DNA of 64,000 nucleotides from Roseomonas sp. OT10 (GTDB lineage Bacteria; Pseudomonadota; Alphaproteobacteria; Acetobacterales; Acetobacteraceae). The DNA is taken from contig NZ_CP087719.1 of the NCBI RefSeq assembly GCF_020991085.1, forward strand, positions 4,794,001-4,858,000. Reading direction: 5' to 3'. The position numbers and the translations under genes are program-made. The notes beneath the pieces were generated by a model. It worked only from the letters and a program-made list of their open reading frames with translations, was not told the origin of the DNA and searched no databases. Position 1 is the stretch's first letter; each line of letters opens with the position of its first letter. Positions 45,326 to 53,768 of this stretch are shown in pieces.

Positions 45326-46198
45326 TCAGCCCTTCCGGGGCAGGTGCTCGGCGATGTAGGGGGGCAGGTGGAAGGCGCCGACCTGGATCTCGGGTGTCCA
45401 GTAGCGGGTCTTGCCCAGGATGCCGGCGGCCTCGGCGCGTGCGCGCACCTGCTCCACCGTCACCTGGCGCGAGGCGCTGTCCTTCGCGGCCCAGCCCAGC
45501 GTCATGAAGCCGCCGACATAGGTCGGCACGGCCGCGACATAGGCCCAGACATCGGCGAAGACCTTGCCACGGCGCAGCGAGGTGTCGCGCAGCTCGTCCG
45601 CCTGCATGATCGGCACGCCGCACTGGTTCACGATGATGCCGCGCTCCGACAGCAGACGGGCGGCATTGGCGTAGAACTCCTCGGTGAAGAGGACCTCGCC
45701 GACGCCGATCGGGTCGGTGCTGTCCACGATCACCACGTCGAAGGAGCCGGCCTCCGCCTTGCGGACATAGTCGATTCCGTCGCCCACGATCACCTCGGCG
45801 CGCGGGTCGGTCCAGGCGTCGCCGGCGATGCCGGGCAGGAACTCCTTGGCCAGCCGGATCACCTCGCCGTCGATCTCGACCATCACGGCCTTCTCGACGT
45901 TGCGGTGCTGCAGCACGCGGCGGAGCACGCCGCCGTCGCCGGCGCCGATGATCAGCACGCGCCGCGCCTCGCCATGCGCCAGCAGCGGCACGTGGGTCAG
46001 CATCTCCTGATAGACGAACTCGTCCATCTCGGTGATCTGCACCACGCCGTCGAGCAGCATGACGCGGCCGTGGCTGTAGGATTCGAAGACCATGATGTCC
46101 TGGAAGTCCGACTGAACGCGCGCCAGCTCGCGCTTCACGCGGAAGCGCTGGCCCCAGTCGGCGTAGAGCGTCTCGTTCACCCAGGAATCGGTGGCCAT
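45326..46198 (-). CDS. speE: Spermidine synthase (putrescine aminopropyltransferase)
   Basis: A 290-residue aminopropyltransferase making spermidine from putrescine and decarboxylated SAM. Visible: the start MATDSWVNETLYADWGQ, LDGVVQITEMDEFVYQEML (about 48-66), the nucleotide-binding IIGAGDGGVLRRVLQH, VEIDGEVIRLAKEFLP, and the catalytic Asp in VIVDSTDPIGVGEVLF. Length is normal. ATG 46198 is chosen; two in-frame ATGs lie 12 and 18 bases upstream. It follows speD on the same strand with a 75-bp gap containing a hairpin. Confidence 0.96.
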   Translation of the reverse strand: MATDSWVNETLYADWGQRFRVKRELARVQSDFQDIMVFESYSHGRVMLLDGVVQITEMDEFVYQEMLTHVPLLAHGEARRVLIIGAGDGGVLRRVLQHRNVEKAVMVEIDGEVIRLAKEFLPGIAGDAWTDPRAEVIVGDGIDYVRKAEAGSFDVVIVDSTDPIGVGEVLFTEEFYANAARLLSERGIIVNQCGVPIMQADELRDTSLRRGKVFADVWAYVAAVPTYVGGFMTLGWAAKDSASRQVTVEQVRARAEAAGILGKTRYWTPEIQVGAFHLPPYIAEHLPRKG

Positions 46199-46225
46199 CT
46201 CAACCCCCATCTCCACATAGAAAGA

Positions 46226-46247
46226 GGGCGGACCCTAGGGCCCGCCC
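46226..46247 (-). terminator. Terminator-like hairpin between speD and speE
   Basis: On the minus strand GGGCGGGCC, small loop, GGTCCGCCC (with one G-T pair) is followed by TCTTTCT. It looks like a weak intrinsic terminator and may lower speE expression relative to speD or act as an attenuator. A second small inverted repeat, TGACGC-TTCC-GCGTCA, overlaps the speD stop. Confidence 0.55.
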
Positions 46248-46273
46248 CCGGTCTCGTGCGTGACGCTTCCGCG

Positions 46274-46744
46274 TCAGACGGTGATGCCGCGGCGGTGCTC
46301 GCCCAGCTGCACGCGCTCGGGCAGGAAGCCCTTCTTCAGCACCGGGATCGCCTTGTAGGGATCGCAGGCGCCGCAGACGAAGATGTCGAGCGCGGCGAAG
46401 GACTTCTCCGGCCAGGTGTGGATGGAGACGTGGCTCTCCGCCAGCACCAGCACCCCCGACACCCCGCCATTCGGCTGGAAGTGGTGGAAGTGGCCGTGCA
46501 GGATGGTCGCGCCCGTCTCGATCGCGGCCTCGCGCAGCACCTCGTCGATGTGCGCGGGGTCGTCGAGGTTGGTCGCGCCCCACAGGTCGATGATCAGGTG
46601 CGTGCCCGCGAAGCGGACGCCGTCCTTCTCGACGAAATAATCCTTGGCCTCATCCAGGCCAGAGGAGAACGAACCCTGGGCGTCGCTCGGAAAATCCGAG
46701 ACCATCCCCAGCGGAGCAACAAGAGCGTCCATATCGGCCCCCAT
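46274..46744 (-). CDS. speD: S-adenosylmethionine decarboxylase proenzyme
   Basis: About 156 residues, the class Ib bacterial AdoMet decarboxylase. The autocatalytic cleavage site is in LAESHVSIHTWPEKSF, where the Ser of ESHVS becomes the pyruvoyl group; HFHHFQPNGGVSGV and FVCGACDPYKAI are other family landmarks. It makes the aminopropyl donor for SpeE. The start is uncertain: ATG 46744 (MGADMDALVAP) is used; ATG 46732 is also good. Confidence 0.93.
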   Translation of the reverse strand: MGADMDALVAPLGMVSDFPSDAQGSFSSGLDEAKDYFVEKDGVRFAGTHLIIDLWGATNLDDPAHIDEVLREAAIETGATILHGHFHHFQPNGGVSGVLVLAESHVSIHTWPEKSFAALDIFVCGACDPYKAIPVLKKGFLPERVQLGEHRRGITV

Positions 46745-46897
46745 TTCCACCAGAAGACGACCTGAAGCATCGGCGGCGCCGAACAGGTCAGTTGTTAGCG
46801 AGGCGCGCATATGGGGCAAGCGCGGGGTGGGGGCAAGGAAAATTCGCCCCCATCCTGCCGAAAAAAAAGCGGCTCCCCCCCGCGTCCGGCGCGTGGC

Positions 46898-49696
46898 TCA
46901 CCGCGTTGGGGAGGCATCCGCCCGCAATGCCTCCAGCCGGGCGGGAATTCCCCGGAAAAGATTCAGCTCTCGCTGCATCCGCGGCAGGTCGGCGACGCCG
47001 CGGACCGGATCGGCGGTCAGCGCCGCGAAGCCTTCCGCCAGCGGCCCCTCCCCCATCCGGGCGGACCACACGCCGCGAAGGGCCGCGAGCTGGGCCGAAT
47101 CGCCGGCCAGGGCGGCGTAGGCGGCGGCGCGCAGCACGGTGCGGCGCCGCGCCTCGTCCACCTCGCCGGGCTGGCTCGCCAGGGTCGCCAGCACGCCGGC
47201 GGCGCCGGCCCAGTCCTGCCGTTCCGCCAGCAGCTCCGCCAGGGCGGAGAGCCCCGCCGGCCCGAGGCGGCGCAACGCCTCCGCCGCGCCGGCCAGGTCG
47301 CCGCGCCGGGCCATGATCCGCGCGCCCAGGATGGCGCGCGTCTCCGCCAGCGGGGCCGGCAGGCCGGGCGCCTCGCTGCCGGACAGTGCCGCAGCGGCGG
47401 CGGCGGCATCCCCCTCCTCCAGCCGCTGGGCCGCGAGCCGGGCGCCCAGCGCCGCCCGTTCCGCCCCGGCCGTTCCCTCCATCGCGCGCTGCAGCACCGC
47501 GGCCGCGCGATCGGCCAGGTCCAGCGTGACCAGCCGCTCGGCCAGCAGCAGCACGGCGGCCGAGCCCTCCGGACCGGCCGGCAGCAGCTCCGGGTGGCTT
47601 TCCGCCAGAGCCACCGCCGCGAGGGGCGATTCCTGCTCCAGCGCGGTGCGCAGCGCCTCCTGCATCGCGGGGCGCAGCGCCTCGACACGGTCGGGGAACT
47701 GCGCCGCCGTCTCCCGCAGCAGCGCGAGGGAGCCGGTCCCGTCCCCGGCCTGGCGGCGCAGCGCCGCGAGCCGCATCCGCGCCTCCACCTCCTCCGCATC
47801 GCCCCGCCAGGCGAAGAGCGTCGCCTCCAACGCCGCGGCGGCGCCGGCCGCATCGATCGCGCCGGCGGCGAGCCGCAGCTCGACGGAGCGGCGCAGGGCG
47901 CGCGCGCGCGCCAGGCGGTCGCGTCCCTGCGCCGCCGCCTCGTAGGCCAGCAGCGCCTCCGGGGCCTTGCCCTCCGCCTCGGCCAGGCGGCCACGCGCAT
48001 AATCCATTCCCGGCAGCGGGCCGGCGGCCTGGACCACGCGGGCGGCGGCCTGCGCCTCCCCGCCTTCGGCCAGCGCCTCGGCCGCCAGGGGCAGCAGCCG
48101 CTGGCGCAACGGCTCCGGATAGGACAGCAGCAGCGGCACGGCCGCGGCGAGGCCCGGCGCGGCGCCCGCCCGGTCGCCGCGCGTGGCCCGCAGCAGCGCG
48201 CGCCACAGCGTCGCCTCGTCCGTGCGGGGCAGCTCCGTCTCCTCCAGCGCGGCGGCCTCGGGCAGCCGCCCGGCGAGCAGCGCGGCGGCGGCGTGCAGGG
48301 CACGGGTGCGCGGATCGGCCCCGGCGCGCGGGTCCTCCTGGAAGGCGAGGCGCAGCATGGCCTGCGCCTCCTGCGGCAGGCCCAGCGCCAGCAGCGTCTC
48401 GGCGGCGTCGCGCCGCAGCAGCGGCCGTTGCAGCGGCGCGGCGGTGGCGATGCCGGCCTGCTGCGCCCGCAGCCGTTCCTGCACCGCCTGGGGATCGCCG
48501 GGCGGCAGGTCGAAGAGGCGGGTCATGGCGATCGCCTGGGCGGAGGGCGCGGCCGGCAGGGCGGGCCCCGCGCCGGCGCCGGCCAGCAGGAAGCGCTCCG
48601 TTCCGGGGCGCAGGGAGACGCCGTCGCCCCGCGCCAGCAGGGCGGTGCCCAGCAGGGTCGGCAGCAGCTCGGCGCGCGGCAGGCGGCGGCCCTGGGGGCT
48701 GGACTGCTCCGCCTCGGCTACCGCGCCGACCAGCAGCGGCAGGCCGGTCTCGGGATCGTCCAGCGCGACCACGCGGCCGGGGGCGGCAGCGCGCAGCGCC
48801 AGCACCGAGCCATCGGCATCCGGCTGGATGGTGCGGCCGGGCCGCGCCTCGCGCGCCGGCTCCAGCACCCAGAGGGCGCCCTCCCGCCGCGCCTGCAGCA
48901 CCGCCGGGGCGGCCAGGCGCAGGCGCAGCACCGTCGCCTCCGGCAGGTGCAGCGCGTCGGCCCCGCCGAAGACCGGATCGTTGCGCAGCGCCGCGAGGTC
49001 CAGCGGCACGGGCGAGTCCAGCACCACGAGCAGGGCATCGCCCCGGCGCAGCACGGCGAGGCCGGTGCCATCCGGCAGGGCCATGGCCAGGGAGCGCACC
49101 CGGCCCGGCGCGGCGAACAGGCGCACGGGCACCGCGCCGGCGGGCGGCAGGCTGGGCAGCGGCGCCGGCTGCGCCGCGGCCGGGGCGGCCGGTGGCCGGA
49201 CGGCCGGGGCAGGGGCCGGCGGGGGCACGGCGGCCGGTGGCGGAACGGCCGCGTCGCGCTGCGGCAGCGGCGCATGGCCCGGCGAGGGGCCCGATGTGGG
49301 CCCAGGCGTGGGGTCCGGTGCGGGGCCGGCGGTCGCCGGCGCCCCCGGCACCGGGTCCAGCACGTCCAGGATCACCTTGCCGTTCAGACGCCCGTCCCGC
49401 AGCCGCGCCCCGGGGCGCAGGGTCAGGGCCACCCCGCCCTCCACCCGCTCCATGGCCAGCACGTTGCGCGGCAGCCGGCGCGGCAGGCTGAACTCGGCGG
49501 GCCGGTCGAAGCGCAGCACGGCGCGCCCCTCCCCCTCCTCCACCCGATAGCCGGTGCGGGAGGGCCAGTCGAACACCACCCGGCTGTGCTCGGCATGGTC
49601 GCCGGCACGCACCGCCACCCGCTGCGCCCAGGCCGGGGCGACCAGGGCGGACGAGGCCAGCAGGGACAGCGTCAGGCTCCAGGCCAGGCGCCGCAT
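46898..49696 (-). CDS. Large exported alpha-solenoid-like protein in the flagellar operon
   Basis: A 932-residue protein with a signal peptide (to APAWAQ, about residue 25), a short AMIN-like beta region (about 26-115), a Pro/Ala-rich linker (about 117-185) and then a long Ala/Leu/Glu/Arg-rich helical part resembling TPR repeats. It is the last gene of the fliL-fliM-DUF6468-motE-cheY-cheZ operon (its ATG shares one base with the cheZ stop). I do not recognise a named family; MotC-like or other periplasmic motor-scaffold roles would fit the context. A poly-A tract at 46861-46868 (T8 on the minus strand) follows the stop. Confidence 0.75.
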   Translation of the reverse strand: MRRLAWSLTLSLLASSALVAPAWAQRVAVRAGDHAEHSRVVFDWPSRTGYRVEEGEGRAVLRFDRPAEFSLPRRLPRNVLAMERVEGGVALTLRPGARLRDGRLNGKVILDVLDPVPGAPATAGPAPDPTPGPTSGPSPGHAPLPQRDAAVPPPAAVPPPAPAPAVRPPAAPAAAQPAPLPSLPPAGAVPVRLFAAPGRVRSLAMALPDGTGLAVLRRGDALLVVLDSPVPLDLAALRNDPVFGGADALHLPEATVLRLRLAAPAVLQARREGALWVLEPAREARPGRTIQPDADGSVLALRAAAPGRVVALDDPETGLPLLVGAVAEAEQSSPQGRRLPRAELLPTLLGTALLARGDGVSLRPGTERFLLAGAGAGPALPAAPSAQAIAMTRLFDLPPGDPQAVQERLRAQQAGIATAAPLQRPLLRRDAAETLLALGLPQEAQAMLRLAFQEDPRAGADPRTRALHAAAALLAGRLPEAAALEETELPRTDEATLWRALLRATRGDRAGAAPGLAAAVPLLLSYPEPLRQRLLPLAAEALAEGGEAQAAARVVQAAGPLPGMDYARGRLAEAEGKAPEALLAYEAAAQGRDRLARARALRRSVELRLAAGAIDAAGAAAALEATLFAWRGDAEEVEARMRLAALRRQAGDGTGSLALLRETAAQFPDRVEALRPAMQEALRTALEQESPLAAVALAESHPELLPAGPEGSAAVLLLAERLVTLDLADRAAAVLQRAMEGTAGAERAALGARLAAQRLEEGDAAAAAAALSGSEAPGLPAPLAETRAILGARIMARRGDLAGAAEALRRLGPAGLSALAELLAERQDWAGAAGVLATLASQPGEVDEARRRTVLRAAAYAALAGDSAQLAALRGVWSARMGEGPLAEGFAALTADPVRGVADLPRMQRELNLFRGIPARLEALRADASPTR

Positions 49697-50301
49697 CAGT
49701 CGAAGCTCGCCAGCAGCGCGTCGATCTCCGCCTGCGAGGAGGCGGCGCCGGGCAGCTGCGGCCCGTTGGCCAGCCGCTCCCCCTCGGTGCGCGCATGGGG
49801 CGGCGCATCGGGCGGCGGGGCCGGGCGGGGCCCCCCGGGGAGGGCCCCGCCGAAGCGGCGCGTCACCTCCTGCACCCGGCTCTCGATGGTCTTCAGCGCG
49901 GTGACCACCTTGCCGATGCGCTGGCCGGTGATGTCCTGGAAGCTGCAGGCCTCGTAGATGCGCGTCACCGCGGCGCTGACCGTCTCCCCCGCCCCGCCCG
50001 GCAAGGACGGCGACAGCCGCTCCAGCGCCTCGCAGGCATCGAGGATCTCGTTGGTCGCGGTGGCGGTGTGCTCCACCACCGCGTCCAGCTCGTCCGTGGC
50101 GGCGGGGATGTGGCTGGCGTTGATGTCGTCCACGCGCAGCGCCGCGATCTCCGCCTTGGCCTCCGCCACCATGCGGCCCAGCGCCTCCAGCTCGGCCAGC
50201 AGCGCCGCCTCCTTGGCGGTGATGTCGCCGGTCAGGCTGGCCAGGACGGCGCGCACCGCCTCCTCCACCCGGTCCCCGCCGGCATGATCCCCATCAGGCA
50301 T
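49696..50301 (-). CDS. cheZ: CheY-P phosphatase CheZ
   Basis: A 201-residue protein with the CheZ core ACSFQDITGQRIGKVV; Asp123 and Gln127 correspond to the catalytic pair. The long four-helix part precedes it, followed by a Pro-rich linker and the C-terminal peptide SQAEIDALLASFD (189-201), which resembles the CheY-binding end of CheZ and also the FliM N-terminal peptide in this window. It is next to cheY and overlaps it by 8 bp, a tight regulator-phosphatase pair. Confidence 0.93.
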   Translation of the reverse strand: MPDGDHAGGDRVEEAVRAVLASLTGDITAKEAALLAELEALGRMVAEAKAEIAALRVDDINASHIPAATDELDAVVEHTATATNEILDACEALERLSPSLPGGAGETVSAAVTRIYEACSFQDITGQRIGKVVTALKTIESRVQEVTRRFGGALPGGPRPAPPPDAPPHARTEGERLANGPQLPGAASSQAEIDALLASFD

Positions 50302-50674
50302 TGGGCAGCACCTTGGCGATCTTCTCGCGCAGCGTCTCGGCGTTGAAGGGCTTGACGATGTAGTTGGACACGCCCGCCTGCTTGGCGGCGATCACGTTCT
50401 CCGTCTTGCTCTCGGCGGTGATCATGATGAAGGGCGTGGACTTCAGCTTCGCGTCCGCCCGCACCTCCTTCAGCAGGTCGAGGCCGGTCATGGGGGCCAT
50501 GTTCCAGTCGCTGATCACCAGCCCGAAGCTGCCGCTGCGCAGCCTGGCCAGCGCCTCCTGTCCGTCCGTCGCCTCCTCGACATTGTCGAACTCCAGCTGC
50601 TTCAGCAGGTTGCGGATGATCCGGAGCATGGTCTTGTAGTCGTCCACGATCAGCACGTTCGTGCTCTTGTCCAT
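50294..50674 (-). CDS. cheY: Chemotaxis response regulator CheY
   Basis: A 126-residue stand-alone receiver domain. Residues of the active site are in place: D11/D12 for Mg, phospho-acceptor D56 (VISDWNMAP), T86 (MITAES), Y105 and K108 (NYIVKPFN). Its N-terminus TNVLIVDDYKTMLRII is the typical CheY form. Phosphorylated CheY binds FliM of the same operon to switch rotation. Upstream GGAGGCGAGGC site before ATG 50674. Confidence 0.95.
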   Translation of the reverse strand: MDKSTNVLIVDDYKTMLRIIRNLLKQLEFDNVEEATDGQEALARLRSGSFGLVISDWNMAPMTGLDLLKEVRADAKLKSTPFIMITAESKTENVIAAKQAGVSNYIVKPFNAETLREKIAKVLPNA

Positions 50675-50693
50675 CGCCTCGCCTCCTGGGTGT

Positions 50694-51428
50694 TCAGTCC
50701 GGCCGGCTGGCCCGGTGGCGCGCCAGCTCCGTGGTGAGCTGCCGCGCGCGCTCCGGGCGCATGGCGCCCAGCACCGGCGCCGCCTTGGCCTCGCGCATGC
50801 GGTCGACGATCTGGACCAGCACCGGCAGATCCAGCTCGTCGAAGACCGAGGCGGCATCCCGTGGCCGCATCGTCTCGTAGGTCTTCACCAGCCCGCGCCA
50901 GCCCGCGTCCTCGCGCTCGCCGCGCTGGCGGTCGAGCTGCTCCAGCCGCGACTGCAGCGCGGCCATCTCCTCCAGCCGGGCATTCAGCCGCCGCTCCGCC
51001 GCGGCCAGCACCGCCTCCCGCGCCGCCAGGGCCTGCTCGCGCGCCTCCAGGACGCCGCGCCGGTTGCGCAGGCTCTCCAGCACCGCGCGCTCCGCGGCCT
51101 CGACGGGGTTCGGCGGCTCGGGCGCGGCCGGGACGGGCAGCGGCATCGGGGAGGGCGCCGGCGCCGCGGCGCGCTGCGCCGGGCCCGGGGATGCCGCGGC
51201 GGCAGGGGCCGAGGCGGGCATGGCCGTGGCCGGCGCCGGCCCGGCCGTGGGCGCCGCCGTGCCGGAGGCCGCGGCCGGCGCGATCAGCGCCACCGCCGCG
51301 ACCGGCATCGCCTCGGCCAGGGCCCGCATCAGCGCGCCCGTCTTCACCATCGCCAGCCCCCCCGCGCCCAGCATCAGCACGGGCAGCAGGCGCGGCAGCG
51401 GCCAGGCGCGGGAGGCCGCCGCGCTCAA
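50694..51428 (-). CDS. motE: Flagellar motility chaperone MotE-like protein
   Basis: A 244-residue protein: one N-terminal membrane helix (LPRLLPVLMLGAGGLAMVK), an Ala/Pro-rich periplasmic linker, a coiled coil (about 135-175) and a C-terminal MgtE-N-like domain (YETMRPRDAASVFDELDLPVLVQIVDRM). This is the MotE layout known in Rhizobiales, where it is a chaperone for MotC. It starts at a TTG that overlaps the stop of the upstream gene (TTGA), so the call depends on an unusual start, but the ATG alternatives would remove the membrane helix. Confidence 0.82.
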   Translation of the reverse strand: MSAAASRAWPLPRLLPVLMLGAGGLAMVKTGALMRALAEAMPVAAVALIAPAAASGTAAPTAGPAPATAMPASAPAAAASPGPAQRAAAPAPSPMPLPVPAAPEPPNPVEAAERAVLESLRNRRGVLEAREQALAAREAVLAAAERRLNARLEEMAALQSRLEQLDRQRGEREDAGWRGLVKTYETMRPRDAASVFDELDLPVLVQIVDRMREAKAAPVLGAMRPERARQLTTELARHRASRPD

Positions 51429-51895
51429 CGCCCCAGCCTCAGGGCGCGCAGCAGGTCGCGCTCCGCCTGGCTGCGCGGCTCCTCCGCCGCCTCCGGCGCC
51501 ACCGCGGCCGCGGCGGGCCTGGCGGCTCCGGCCTGGGCAGGCAGCGGGCCGCGCCCGGGCGGCGCCAGCGGCCGGGCGGCGCGCACCAGCTCCTCCAGCC
51601 GGTCGGCCAGTCCCTCGGCCCGCTCGACCAGGAAGCGCAGGTCCTCGCGCAGCGGCTCCGCCTGGGCGACCTTCTCCGCCACGCCGCGCCCGGCGGCCTC
51701 GGCCGTGGCGCGCAGGCGGAACAGCGCCGCCTCCGCCTGCTTCGTCGCCTCGGCGAAGCCGGCCGCGCCCTGCTCCAGCGCCGGACGGTCGCGGCGCAGC
51801 GCCCCGAGCTGCCGCTCCAGCCGCCAGGCGAAGGGAATCGCCGCCATCAGCAGGGCCAGCAGCAGCCCCTGCAGCCCCCATTCGACGCCGCTCAT
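51425..51895 (-). CDS. DUF6468 flagellar-locus membrane protein
   Basis: A 156-residue protein with one N-terminal transmembrane helix (about 6-24) followed by a helical cytoplasmic region (LERQLGALRRDRPALEQGAAG), a Pro/Ala linker and a short Arg-rich C-terminus with RSQAERDLLRALRLGR. DUF6468 proteins are typical neighbours of fliM and motE in alphaproteobacteria; the role is unknown. Overlaps both neighbours by four bases (ATGA and TTGA), so it is co-translated with fliM and motE. Confidence 0.8.
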   Translation of the reverse strand: MSGVEWGLQGLLLALLMAAIPFAWRLERQLGALRRDRPALEQGAAGFAEATKQAEAALFRLRATAEAAGRGVAEKVAQAEPLREDLRFLVERAEGLADRLEELVRAARPLAPPGRGPLPAQAGAARPAAAAVAPEAAEEPRSQAERDLLRALRLGR

Positions 51896-52971
51896 GCCAG
51901 CCTCCCCGTCAGCGCCTCCAGCGGACCCCCATCCTCGCCGCCACGCAGCAGCTCGCGGTCTACCCGCACGGCCAGGCGGTTCTCCCGCCGGCCTAGCATC
52001 CCCTCGAACAGCGCGACGTCGCCGCAGCGCAGCCGCACCGGCGCACCGGGGGCGGCGTTCAGCGTCAGCCGGTCGCCGGGCTTCAGCGCGGTGATGGCGG
52101 AGAGCGGCAGGGTCTGCTCGTCCATCACCACGTCCAGCGCGACCTCGGTATGGCGCAGCTCCTCGGCCAGGTGGGTCTCCCAGATGGAGTCGCGGCCGAA
52201 CTTCTCGCCCATGAACTGCTGCAGCAGCAGCTCGCGCACCGGCTCCAGCGTGGCATAGGGCAGCAGCAGCTCGATCCGCCCGCCGCGGTCCTCCATGTCC
52301 ACCCGCAGCCGCGCCAGCACGGCGGCGTTGGACAGGCGGGAGATGGCGCCGAAGCGCGGGTTCACCTCCAGCCGCTCGAAGCGGAAGGTGACCGGGCAGA
52401 GCGGGTCGAAGGCCGCGCCCAGATCCTCCAGCACCACCTCGATCAGCCGCTCGACCAGCGTGCGCTCGATGGTGGTGTAGGGCCGGCCCTCGATCCGCAT
52501 CGCCGCCGTGCCGCGCCGCCCGCCCAGCAGCACGTCCACCACCGAGTAGATCAGCGCGCTGTCGACGACGAGCAGGCCGTAGTTGTCCCACTCCTGCGCC
52601 TTCACCACGGCCAGCATGGCGGGCAGCGGGATGGAGTTCAGGTAGTCGCCGAAGCGCAGCGAGACGATGCCGTCGATCGAGACCTCGACATTGTCCTGGG
52701 TGAAATTGCGCAGCGTCGTGCTCATCAGCCGGACCAGCCGGTCGAACACGATCTCCAGCATCGGCAGGCGCTCGTAGGAGACGAGCCCGCTGCTGATGAT
52801 GCGCTCGATGCCGCTGCGCTGGTCCTCGGCGGGGCCGTCGTCCAGCCCGAGCAGGCTGTCGATCTCCGCCTGGTTCAGCACCTTGGCGGAATCGGGCCCC
52901 TCGCTCTCGACCGCGGCACCCCAGGCGGCGGCGAGATCCTCGTCGGAAGGGTCGTCCAGGCCGCCGCTCAT
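51892..52971 (-). CDS. fliM: Flagellar motor switch protein FliM
   Basis: A 359-residue C-ring protein that binds CheY-P and FliG. The N-terminal CheY-binding peptide LNQAEIDSLLG is at 32-42, later than the usual position near residue 5 because of a 30-residue acidic extension. The middle CheC-like domain shows IERIISSGLVSYERLPMLEIV and IPLPAMLAVV; the C-terminal FliN-like domain has LPLSAITALKPGDRLTLN. ATG 52971 overlaps the end of fliL. Core motor gene of the minus-strand operon. Confidence 0.95.
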   Translation of the reverse strand: MSGGLDDPSDEDLAAAWGAAVESEGPDSAKVLNQAEIDSLLGLDDGPAEDQRSGIERIISSGLVSYERLPMLEIVFDRLVRLMSTTLRNFTQDNVEVSIDGIVSLRFGDYLNSIPLPAMLAVVKAQEWDNYGLLVVDSALIYSVVDVLLGGRRGTAAMRIEGRPYTTIERTLVERLIEVVLEDLGAAFDPLCPVTFRFERLEVNPRFGAISRLSNAAVLARLRVDMEDRGGRIELLLPYATLEPVRELLLQQFMGEKFGRDSIWETHLAEELRHTEVALDVVMDEQTLPLSAITALKPGDRLTLNAAPGAPVRLRCGDVALFEGMLGRRENRLAVRVDRELLRGGEDGGPLEALTGRLA

Positions 52972-53507
52972 TGCACCAGCATCTCCGTGAACAGCACGTC
53001 GTTCACCCGCGCGGGGTGCGCGGCCAGGCTGGCGCGGGCGATCAGCTCCTCCCGCAGCCGGTGCGTGCCGATGCTGCCGCGCAGCTCCTCCGGCCGGACC
53101 TCCCGCAGGTAGGTCTGGAACAGGTCCAGCAGGCGCGGCATGGCCTGCTGCACCGCCGCCACGTCCTCGGGCTTCGACAGCTCCAGCTTGGAGCGCAGGC
53201 GGATGAAGGCGGCGCGCCGGCCCGGCGCGTTGAGGTTGGTCATCACCTCCGGCATGTCGAAGAAGACGGGCGCCGCCGCCGCACGCGGCGCCGCGCCCCC
53301 GCCGCCATGGCCGTCGCCATGCCCGCCTTCCCCGGCCGACTCCGTCTTCGCATGCGCCCCGAGTCCGGGGACCAGCCCCATGAACCAGGCGCCGCCCCCG
53401 GCCGCCAGCAGCAGCACCGGCAGGGCGACCAGCAGCAGCTTCTTCCTGCCGCCGGGCTTGCCCTCCGCCGCGCCCTCCGCGGCCTTGGGCTGTTCCGTCT
53501 TTGCCAT
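52968..53507 (-). CDS. fliL: Flagellar basal body-associated protein FliL
   Basis: A 179-residue membrane protein with a lysine-rich start, one transmembrane helix (about 26-46) and the periplasmic FliL domain (MPEVMTNLNAPGRRAAFIRLRSKLEL and RGSIGTHRLREELIARASL). FliL forms rings around the stators. The His/Gly-rich stretch GGHGDGHGGGGA between helix and domain is unusual. First gene of the fliL-fliM operon; start ATG 53507 at MAKTEQ. Confidence 0.93.
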   Translation of the reverse strand: MAKTEQPKAAEGAAEGKPGGRKKLLLVALPVLLLAAGGGAWFMGLVPGLGAHAKTESAGEGGHGDGHGGGGAAPRAAAAPVFFDMPEVMTNLNAPGRRAAFIRLRSKLELSKPEDVAAVQQAMPRLLDLFQTYLREVRPEELRGSIGTHRLREELIARASLAAHPARVNDVLFTEMLVQ

Positions 53508-53711
53508 GCGCCGTCCTGGCCGCCCCGCTGCCGCCCCCGCTCCGACGCCCGGGGATCGCGTGGGGCACCATCCGGTCGCCCCGCGGCGCAGCATGGCGGC
53601 CGCCGCTTAACGAAGGCTTGCGGCCGGGCGCCCCCGGCACCTTCCGCCGCCCGGCCGGCAGGAAATGCCGCCGCCCCGGCAGGCCCGGCCCCCGCCAGCC
53701 CCGCCGCGCGC

Positions 53712-53727
53712 TGGCACGCCGGTTGCG
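53712..53727 (+). promoter_or_regulatory. Sigma-54 promoter of the flgF operon
   Basis: TGGCAC-GCCGG-TTGCG matches the sigma-54 consensus (TGGCACG-N4-TTGCW) with the invariant GG and GC ten bases apart. It would start transcription near 53738, 31 bases before flgF. Sigma-54 with an FlbD-type activator drives many rod/hook genes in alphaproteobacteria. Confidence 0.85.
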
Positions 53728-53768
53728 CCAGGACGCCCGCGCCATGGCGGCGCGCAGCGGAGGACCGC

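Noticed and set aside
46811-49957. A plus-strand open frame of about 1000 codons opposite the large exported protein
   Set aside because: It is dominated by Arg/Gln/Gly runs. The minus frame has a signal peptide, chains into cheZ with a one-base stop/start overlap, and shows alternating helix-like pattern.
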